A stretch of 32,379 bases of DNA from the NCBI GenBank assembly GCA_001637315.1, contig LSZA01000049.1, positions 1 to 32,379 on the forward strand, written 5' to 3'. The translations under genes were made by a program, and so were the position numbers. Source of the stretch: Phormidium willei BDU 130791. Its GTDB lineage: Bacteria; Cyanobacteriota; Cyanobacteriia; Cyanobacteriales; Geitlerinemataceae. Position 1 is the stretch's first letter; each line of letters opens with the position of its first letter. The notes beneath the pieces are model-generated. The model made no database searches, was not told the origin of the DNA, and saw nothing but the letters and a program-made list of their open reading frames with translations. Positions 27,120 to 32,379 of the stretch are shown piece by piece.

Positions 27120-27146
27120 TTAGCACTCTAATGGGGGGAGTGCTAA
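27120..27146 (-). promoter_or_regulatory. CIRCE operator (HrcA binding site)
   Basis: TTAGCACTC (27120-27128), a 9-nt spacer, and GAGTGCTAA (27138-27146): an exact match to the consensus CIRCE inverted repeat bound by the heat-shock repressor HrcA. It lies in the groEL leader, 38 nt before the start codon. Its upstream arm overlaps the stop codon of the glycosyltransferase gene (27143-27145). Confidence 0.97.
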
Positions 27147-28174
27147 TTCGTAGAAACCGTACTCCCGTCGTCGGAGGGGTTCGGTGTCGAAGTGCCGAGA
27201 ATTTCCCGGATGCGGTAGATGGGGCGATGTTGAGACTCATGATAGGTCCGCATCAGCAATTCGCCCAACAAACCAAAGCTAAACAATTGTATGCCCGCAA
27301 TAATCAGCAGAATGGCCAGGGTGAGCAGGGGGCGATCGCCGATGTTGGCCCCCGTGATCAGTTTCAGCCCCGTTAAATAGGCTCCCAAGACCACACCGGC
27401 GACGCTCGAGAGAATCCCCAAACCGCCAAAGACGTGCATGGGGCGGGTGAGGAATTTCTTGAGGAAAAACACCGTCAACAGATCCATTAAGACGCGAAAG
27501 GTGCGCCCTAAGCCATATTTACTCTGACCAAACTGGCGAGCATGATGACTGACGGGAACCTCAGCAATTCTGGCTCCTTCGATGAAGGCCAAAGCCGGCA
27601 AAAAACGGTGCAGTTCACCGTAGAGGTTCATATCAAGCACGATTTCTCGCCGGTAGGCTTTCAAGGAACAACCATAGTCATGGAGATCGACGCTGGTGAC
27701 GCGGCCAATGAGCCAGTTGGCGATTTTCGAGGGCAGTAATCGGGTCAGGGCCGCATCTTGGCGGTTTTTTCGCCAACCACTGACGAGATCGTAGCCTTGA
27801 TCGAGGGTGGCGATGAGGTGGGGAATGTCTTTGGGGTCATTTTGTAGGTCTCCGTCGAGGGTGACGATAATCCGTCCCTCGGCTTCTTGAAATCCGGCGG
27901 CCATGGCGGCGGTTTGGCCATAGTTGCGCCGGAAGAAAATCACTTTGAGCTGGCTATAATCTTGAACCAGTTGTCGTAGGCGATCGCGGGTTCCATCGCT
28001 AGAGCCATCGTCAACGAGGATGACATTATAGGAGAAGTCAGTCTCGTCCATGACGGTGACGATGGCCTCGATTAAACGGCCGACACTGTCGACTTCGTTG
28101 TAGATGGGGGCGACGACGGAGACATCGAGACTGGGGAGACTGAGGCTCGGGGGGCGAGTTGGGCTAGAACGCAT
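27143..28174 (-). CDS. GT2 membrane glycosyltransferase (DPM1/GtrB-like)
   Basis: A protein of about 343 aa. The N-terminal GT-A domain (about 15-245) has VVAPIYNEVDSVGRL, VDDGSSDGT and the metal-binding LDGDLQNDP (DxD-type), with the acceptor-side QFGQSKYGLGRT. Two C-terminal transmembrane helices (VFGGLGILSSVAGVVLGAYL, LLTLAILLIIAGIQLFSFGL) complete the polyprenyl-phosphate glycosyltransferase architecture (ArnC/GtrB/DPM1 type), which transfers a sugar to a lipid carrier at the inner membrane. ATG 28174 is chosen; a GTG at 28207 overlaps the preceding gene's TGA (GTGA) and would add 11 residues, so coupling is also possible. Its stop codon lies within the groEL CIRCE element. Confidence 0.88.
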   Translation of the reverse strand: MRSSPTRPPSLSLPSLDVSVVAPIYNEVDSVGRLIEAIVTVMDETDFSYNVILVDDGSSDGTRDRLRQLVQDYSQLKVIFFRRNYGQTAAMAAGFQEAEGRIIVTLDGDLQNDPKDIPHLIATLDQGYDLVSGWRKNRQDAALTRLLPSKIANWLIGRVTSVDLHDYGCSLKAYRREIVLDMNLYGELHRFLPALAFIEGARIAEVPVSHHARQFGQSKYGLGRTFRVLMDLLTVFFLKKFLTRPMHVFGGLGILSSVAGVVLGAYLTGLKLITGANIGDRPLLTLAILLIIAGIQLFSFGLLGELLMRTYHESQHRPIYRIREILGTSTPNPSDDGSTVSTN

Positions 28175-28203
28175 AGTAGTTAACCGAGGGGGGGGCAGGA
28201 GTC

Positions 28204-29460
28204 TCACGACTCGGAGGATATATCCTGGTTAGCACAGATTTCGGCAACTGGGTATGGCCGCGTTAGCCAGCGGAAATAGAGAGAAACGGTCAACTCTTTG
28301 AGAGGATGGAGAACCCAGGTGATGGGGTTGATGGTAACAATAATGTTACGGACATCCCGTTGAGCCAGTTTGACGATTTTAGCCGCCACGCGATCGCCGG
28401 ACATCACACCAACCGGGTTGAGGTGACTCTTAAACGGTCCGAGGATCAGTTTGCGGATGATGCAGGGGGAGTCGAGACGACGCAGGGTGACTAAATCCCC
28501 TAGGGTGCGTTTGCTGAGTTCGTAGAGGGGGCTAAAGGCGGGGTTCACTTCGGCTTCAGAGGTGTTGACCCAGAGTTCCTTGCGGACGCGATCGCGATCG
28601 CCGTCCACGGTTTCGAGGAACGCTTCCATCAACCGCCAGGCGGAAAAAGCATTCACTTGATAAGACTGGTCAATGGCGTTGGGAGAGCGATCGCCGTGAA
28701 CATTGATCCCGTGGTTAATCACAAGGATGTCAATCTTGGCGAAGATTTCAGCCAGGGCGGTTTCGTCTCCCACTTGCCAATGTTGGCTAAGAATTTCCTG
28801 TCCATTGAGTGCGATGGGCTGATGGCCCGAGGTGAGGGCGATGACTTTGGCCCCGTTGGCCTGAAGCTGGCCGAGTAGAGCCTGGCCTAAGGTTCCTGAT
28901 GCGCCGGTGACGGCGATGGTTTTGCCCTTGAGAGAAAGTGCCGTACCCATAAGTTGATCCACGACGGTGAGTGTACTGCAAAAATAGGCGTTTTGGTTCT
29001 CAAAGTGATGTCGCCAATGGTAGGGGCGATTCACCCACCAACGGGAGGGCGGCGTTTGGAAGGGGCCGGGGAGGTGGGTGACATCGGTGAGATCGTGAGC
29101 CCAGGCCCAACCCATCCCCCGAGCCATCGCCGAGAGGAGAAAGACGAGAGAATAGAGAACTCCGGCACAGCATCCCCAGGCCACCTCGGGGGTGAGACTC
29201 CAGGCCAGCCCCCAAAGCGCCAGGCTAAAGGCAATCATGACGCAGGACTCGGGAACGTCGTTATACCATTGCGCCTGGCGGTAAATTAAGGCGCTGGTAG
29301 GGGTTAAATCGGGGCGAAAGACCCGGTGATGCCAGTTATGGAGACGAGTTAGGGGGGGCCAAATATGGGCCAGGGCATGGTAGAGATCGCGGATGACTTC
29401 TACTGAGATAATGGCGGCGATGGCCCAAGCGGCGATCGCACTCCAATGAAGGATCGTCAT
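28204..29460 (-). CDS. Fatty-acid hydroxylase/sterol desaturase-SDR fusion
   Basis: A 418-aa two-domain protein. The N-terminal half (about 1-175) is a membrane domain with several hydrophobic helices and histidine clusters HALAH, HNWHH and HWRHH, the di-iron ligands of the fatty-acid hydroxylase superfamily. The C-terminal half (about 180-400) is a short-chain dehydrogenase: GASGTLG nucleotide motif, NHG and the catalytic YELSK. The fusion is found in cyanobacteria as a 'bifunctional sterol desaturase/short-chain dehydrogenase'; the substrate is unknown. ATG 29460 starts it. The glycosyltransferase gene overlaps or starts 30 nt after its stop, so the two probably act together, perhaps on a lipid-linked sugar. 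That link is inference. Confidence 0.85.
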   Translation of the reverse strand: MTILHWSAIAAWAIAAIISVEVIRDLYHALAHIWPPLTRLHNWHHRVFRPDLTPTSALIYRQAQWYNDVPESCVMIAFSLALWGLAWSLTPEVAWGCCAGVLYSLVFLLSAMARGMGWAWAHDLTDVTHLPGPFQTPPSRWWVNRPYHWRHHFENQNAYFCSTLTVVDQLMGTALSLKGKTIAVTGASGTLGQALLGQLQANGAKVIALTSGHQPIALNGQEILSQHWQVGDETALAEIFAKIDILVINHGINVHGDRSPNAIDQSYQVNAFSAWRLMEAFLETVDGDRDRVRKELWVNTSEAEVNPAFSPLYELSKRTLGDLVTLRRLDSPCIIRKLILGPFKSHLNPVGVMSGDRVAAKIVKLAQRDVRNIIVTINPITWVLHPLKELTVSLYFRWLTRPYPVAEICANQDISSES

Positions 29461-29584
29461 AGTCTTGTGGGTGACTCTCTAAATCAATGGTGACGAATAC
29501 GTCGTGAGTGATGGACGGTGAACACTAATCTGCCCAGAAAGATGCCAGTCAAGTTGGCATTGAATCATACTTTGGGACACTCGC

Positions 29585-30283
29585 CTATAGGGGGAGTTGA
29601 TCGAGGTCTCGGTTGGAGCCAATCACGACCATAGCTAAGCCTTTTTTGAGCCGGGCTTGGGGACTGGGGTTGATTTCAAATCCCTCATTTTTACCGACGG
29701 CTAAGACACTGATTCCATAGGTTTTTCGTAGGTCTAATTCTGCTAGAGTTTTACCCTCGAATTTATCGGGGACAACCATTTCTACGATACTGTGGTTGGG
29801 GTCGAGTTCAAACTGCTCTAAAATTCGGGGACGAGTGAGGGCGCGGGCGAGGGCGCATCCCATTTCTCGTTCCGGGAAGACGACGCGATCGGCGCCGACT
29901 TTTTTGAGTAATTTGACATGAACCGCTGATGAGGCTTTGGTGACGACATGTTTGACCCCTCCTTCTTTGAGGTTCAAGGTTGTAATAATGCTCTCGGCTA
30001 GAAAGTTACCGATGGCCACAATAACAATATCAAACTCAAAGAGTCCCGCTTCTTTGAGGGCAGATGGTTCAGTGGTATCGAGACAAAGGACATGATCGGC
30101 GATGCGATCGTTTAGGGCTAAATTGACCAGTTTGTCATCGCGATCAACCGCTAAGACTTCATAGCGATTTTCATGCAGCGTAGCACAGACGGCACGCCCG
30201 AAACGCCCTAAACCAATGACAGCAAATTGCTTACTGTTTTCGGGCTGCCAACTTTTGAGGAAGTTAAATGACGATAGATTCAC
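29585..30283 (-). CDS. ktrA: KtrA/TrkA potassium uptake regulatory subunit
   Basis: A 232-aa cytoplasmic RCK protein that gates the KtrB channel. The RCK_N Rossmann domain (about 18-140) has FAVIGLGRFGRAV (GxGxxG) and the adenine-ribose acidic residue in LAVDRDD. RCK_C (about 150-232) includes IVEMVVPDKFEGKTLAELDL. Start GTG 30283 is chosen because NLSSFNFL followed by the Rossmann strand resembles known cyanobacterial KtrA starts, with AGGA upstream; an in-frame TTG at 30313 would add ten residues. It lies 105 nt downstream of ktrB on the same strand, forming the two-gene potassium uptake operon. Confidence 0.92.
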   Translation of the reverse strand: MNLSSFNFLKSWQPENSKQFAVIGLGRFGRAVCATLHENRYEVLAVDRDDKLVNLALNDRIADHVLCLDTTEPSALKEAGLFEFDIVIVAIGNFLAESIITTLNLKEGGVKHVVTKASSAVHVKLLKKVGADRVVFPEREMGCALARALTRPRILEQFELDPNHSIVEMVVPDKFEGKTLAELDLRKTYGISVLAVGKNEGFEINPSPQARLKKGLAMVVIGSNRDLDQLPL

Positions 30284-30388
30284 GTTCGCAATTCCTAGGA
30301 TGATAGGGAACAAAACCGATTTCTAGTCCAGTCCAGTATGATTTGTATTGGGTAATTTTAACAGTCAGTTTAAAGAAGAAGACTCGGC

Positions 30389-31723
30389 TTACCCGACCAA
30401 TAAGTCTTCGTCAGGGTAGTCAAGGACACTTGGTTTAGGGTCTCCAAGTAATGCCGCCATCAGAATTAGAATACCAACTCGTCCGGCATACATCAAAACC
30501 GTGATAATTAAGGCTCCAAATGTTGAAAAACTAGCTGTAATTCCAGTCGATAAACCAACAGTTGCAAATGCAGAAATAGTCTCAAAAAATAAATTGATAA
30601 ACGGAAGATTTGGCTCAGAAATCGCCAGTATCATCGTGGAAAGAGCCACGATTGACATTGAACCAACGGTCACAGCAACAGCTTTCATAATCAGTTCCAT
30701 AGGAACGCGGCGCTCGTAGAGAATCACGTTTTCACGCCCTTGTAGTACAGACTTTGTGCAAGTGGTTAACACCCGAAAAGTCGTCGTTTTAATGCCACCT
30801 CCGGTACTACCAGGACTCGCTCCAATAAACATTAAAGCAATCGTTAAAAACAAGCCAGCCGTTGTCATTTGACCAATATCAATTGTATTAAATCCGGCGG
30901 TGCGTGTTGTCACCGATTGGAACCAGGCGGCAAAAAATTTATCTGACCAAGATAAGGGGTCTAGCGTACTCCCATTCGCCAATTCACTGGTAAAAAAGCC
31001 CAAGAAACCCATGATGAGTAAAAACAGGGTTGTACTGACAACAATTTTGACATGCAAGGAGAAGCGAAATCGTTTTTCGTTTGCCTTCAGATTGCTCTTT
31101 AGCCAGAAAAAAGCTTCCATCATCACTTGATATCCGATGCCACCCAATATAATCAAAAATGTAATAATAACGGTCATTTGAGGGAATTCAATATATCTCA
31201 TTAAGCTATTTTCAAACAAGCTAAATCCGGCATTATTAAAGGCGCTAATACTATGAAAAACAGATTGCCAAAGACCGTACGACCAACCAAATTCTGGAAT
31301 AAAGATTGTCATTAGGACAAACACCCCAGTCAGTTCCAAGATGACCGTTAAGCCAATAATAGATTTGAGAAGCTGAGAGACACTAGAGACCCCACCGGAA
31401 TCGAGGGATTCTTGCAGGGCGATGCGATAGCGAACCCGAGAGCGACGGCCCAATAAAAGCAGTAAAAATGTGTTGGCTGTCATGTAGCCTAATCCGCCAA
31501 CTTGAATGAGGGCAACAATAATCAATTGTCCCCAAAAGGAGTAATAACTGCCAGTATCCACGACAATTAAGCCGGTGACACAGGTGGCCGAGGTGGCAGT
31601 AAACAGGGCGGTTACGAATGAGTTCCAACTGCCATCCGCGAGGGAAATGGGCAACATCAACAGCAGCGTTCCTACAGTGATCACCCCAAGGAAGCCTAAA
31701 CAGATAGTTCGCGCAACAGTCAT
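30389..31723 (-). CDS. ktrB: KtrB/TrkH-family potassium transporter
   Basis: A 444-aa integral membrane protein with the fourfold TM-pore-TM pattern of the Trk/Ktr/HKT superfamily. Selectivity-loop-like segments are TATSATCVTGLIVVDTG, SISAFNNAGFSLF, SVTTRTAGFNTID and ETISAFATVGLSTGI, each with the conserved filter glycine. It works with KtrA; in Synechocystis the Ktr system is Na-dependent and helps in osmotic shock. The gene is visibly more A+T-rich than its neighbours, as is ktrA in part. ATG 31723 is used. The 66-bp gap upstream separates it from the carotenoid gene on the same strand. Confidence 0.95.
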   Translation of the reverse strand: MTVARTICLGFLGVITVGTLLLMLPISLADGSWNSFVTALFTATSATCVTGLIVVDTGSYYSFWGQLIIVALIQVGGLGYMTANTFLLLLLGRRSRVRYRIALQESLDSGGVSSVSQLLKSIIGLTVILELTGVFVLMTIFIPEFGWSYGLWQSVFHSISAFNNAGFSLFENSLMRYIEFPQMTVIITFLIILGGIGYQVMMEAFFWLKSNLKANEKRFRFSLHVKIVVSTTLFLLIMGFLGFFTSELANGSTLDPLSWSDKFFAAWFQSVTTRTAGFNTIDIGQMTTAGLFLTIALMFIGASPGSTGGGIKTTTFRVLTTCTKSVLQGRENVILYERRVPMELIMKAVAVTVGSMSIVALSTMILAISEPNLPFINLFFETISAFATVGLSTGITASFSTFGALIITVLMYAGRVGILILMAALLGDPKPSVLDYPDEDLLVG

Positions 31724-31789
31724 GGACGAGAGCGAATGAGAGTAAATGGTATTGTAGTATCTTACCGACCTTTGCCCATTCTGAAATTT

Positions 31790-32379
31790 TTAGCCAAATT
31801 TGGCGTCAATTTGTCGGACGACGGTATAGGCGGAGTAGCTAACGCCAGCGGTTCCTTCGCCGGGATGGGTGCAATCTCCCACTAACCAAAGGTTGGAGAT
31901 GGGGGTCCGATTGGCAAAGCCGAAGGGGCCGAAGGTGGACAGGCGCTGGCCCAGGCCGCCGACGACGCCGGCCTCGCGTCCGGTGAAGTGGGCAAAGCTG
32001 CGGGGGGTGGCGGCTTCGATGTGAATCAGATGTTGGGGGGAGAGGTCGAAGTAGCCGTTGAGACGGGCGATCGCCTCCTGGGTATAGTGGTCTTTAAGCT
32101 GATCGTAGTCTGGAGTGTTCCACCATTGCCGCACATCGGTGAAGGAGGAGGCGATGAGGGTGGCCTGGCCTTCGGGGGCGCGGCCATCGCCGGGACGACT
32201 GACGGAGACGAACAGCGAGTTGTTTTCGGCAATTTCTCCCTCGCCGTCGTACAAAAATTGTAGATGGGGGGGACAGTCGGCGGGAATGGCGGCCGCATCA
32301 ACGCCGAGATAGATGACGAAGGCCCCGGAGGCGGGGGGGAGTTTGTCAACGCGGCGGCGATAACCGGAGGGGGGATGGT
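31790..32379 (-). CDS. crtD: Carotenoid desaturase/ketolase-family oxidoreductase (3' part)
   Basis: The window ends inside this gene. About 196 codons are visible, beginning near PPSGYRRRVDKLPPASGAFV and ending VVRQIDAKFG. The C-terminal FAD-binding motif NLWLVGDCTHPGEGTAGVSYSAYTVVRQI places it in the CrtI/CrtO/CrtD phytoene-desaturase-like group. GDCTHPGEG fits CrtD (C-3',4' desaturase for myxol glycosides) or CrtO (ketolase) better than CrtISO. I favour CrtD, without certainty, because the N-terminal part is missing. Confidence 0.7.
   Translation of the reverse strand, partial: HPPSGYRRRVDKLPPASGAFVIYLGVDAAAIPADCPPHLQFLYDGEGEIAENNSLFVSVSRPGDGRAPEGQATLIASSFTDVRQWWNTPDYDQLKDHYTQEAIARLNGYFDLSPQHLIHIEAATPRSFAHFTGREAGVVGGLGQRLSTFGPFGFANRTPISNLWLVGDCTHPGEGTAGVSYSAYTVVRQIDAKFG

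Overview
The window looks like a piece of a cyanobacterial chromosome, most likely a filamentous or otherwise GC-moderate species. The palindrome GCGATCGC (HIP1) and its core CGATCG recur throughout, and the gene content is typical: zeta-carotene desaturase followed by an SRPBCC protein, a C-3',4'-desaturase-like carotenoid enzyme, the division protein Ftn2/ZipN, the clock-output protein LabA, a KtrA/KtrB potassium system, and a GroEL gene behind a CIRCE operator without an adjacent groES. I saw no tRNA, rRNA, prophage or CRISPR array.

Layout. 1-9.3 kb is mostly minus-strand housekeeping: leuA, labA, a REC-LuxR response regulator, a thioredoxin-like [2Fe-2S] ferredoxin, ftn2, a GT-B glycosyltransferase and a hypothetical gene, then a plus-strand dual-specificity phosphatase and an EamA transporter. 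At 10.2-10.8 kb a hicB-family gene is split near its 3' end by a roughly 390-bp hairpin-rich insertion. 10.9-13.6 kb is a plus-strand run of crtQ, an SRPBCC gene and an ABC ATPase. It is followed by three consecutive long hairpins (two are 108-bp tandem copies) and an orphan DndD/Rad50-like ATPase.

16.2-21.7 kb is the most interesting part. It is a DUF5132 / HMA_2 / P-type ATPase cluster. An IsrB element has inserted between the HMA_2 gene and the Shine-Dalgarno of the ATPase gene. IsrB is the HNH-less, RuvC-only relative of IscB and Cas9. The element has a hairpin at each end and a noncoding leader expected to hold its omega RNA. Just upstream of the cluster, on the plus strand, is what reads as a complete unannotated small-RNA gene: a near-consensus promoter overlapped by a Fur-like box, two 14-nt repeats carrying an anti-Shine-Dalgarno motif, and a strong intrinsic terminator about 93 nt from the predicted start.

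21.7-32.4 kb is again minus strand: a PAS histidine kinase translationally coupled to a membrane GTPase, groEL with its terminator and CIRCE, a GT2 glycosyltransferase overlapping a fatty-acid-hydroxylase/SDR fusion, ktrA and ktrB, and the 3' part of a carotenoid desaturase that runs off the window. All names rest on motif recognition by eye; no database search was run.
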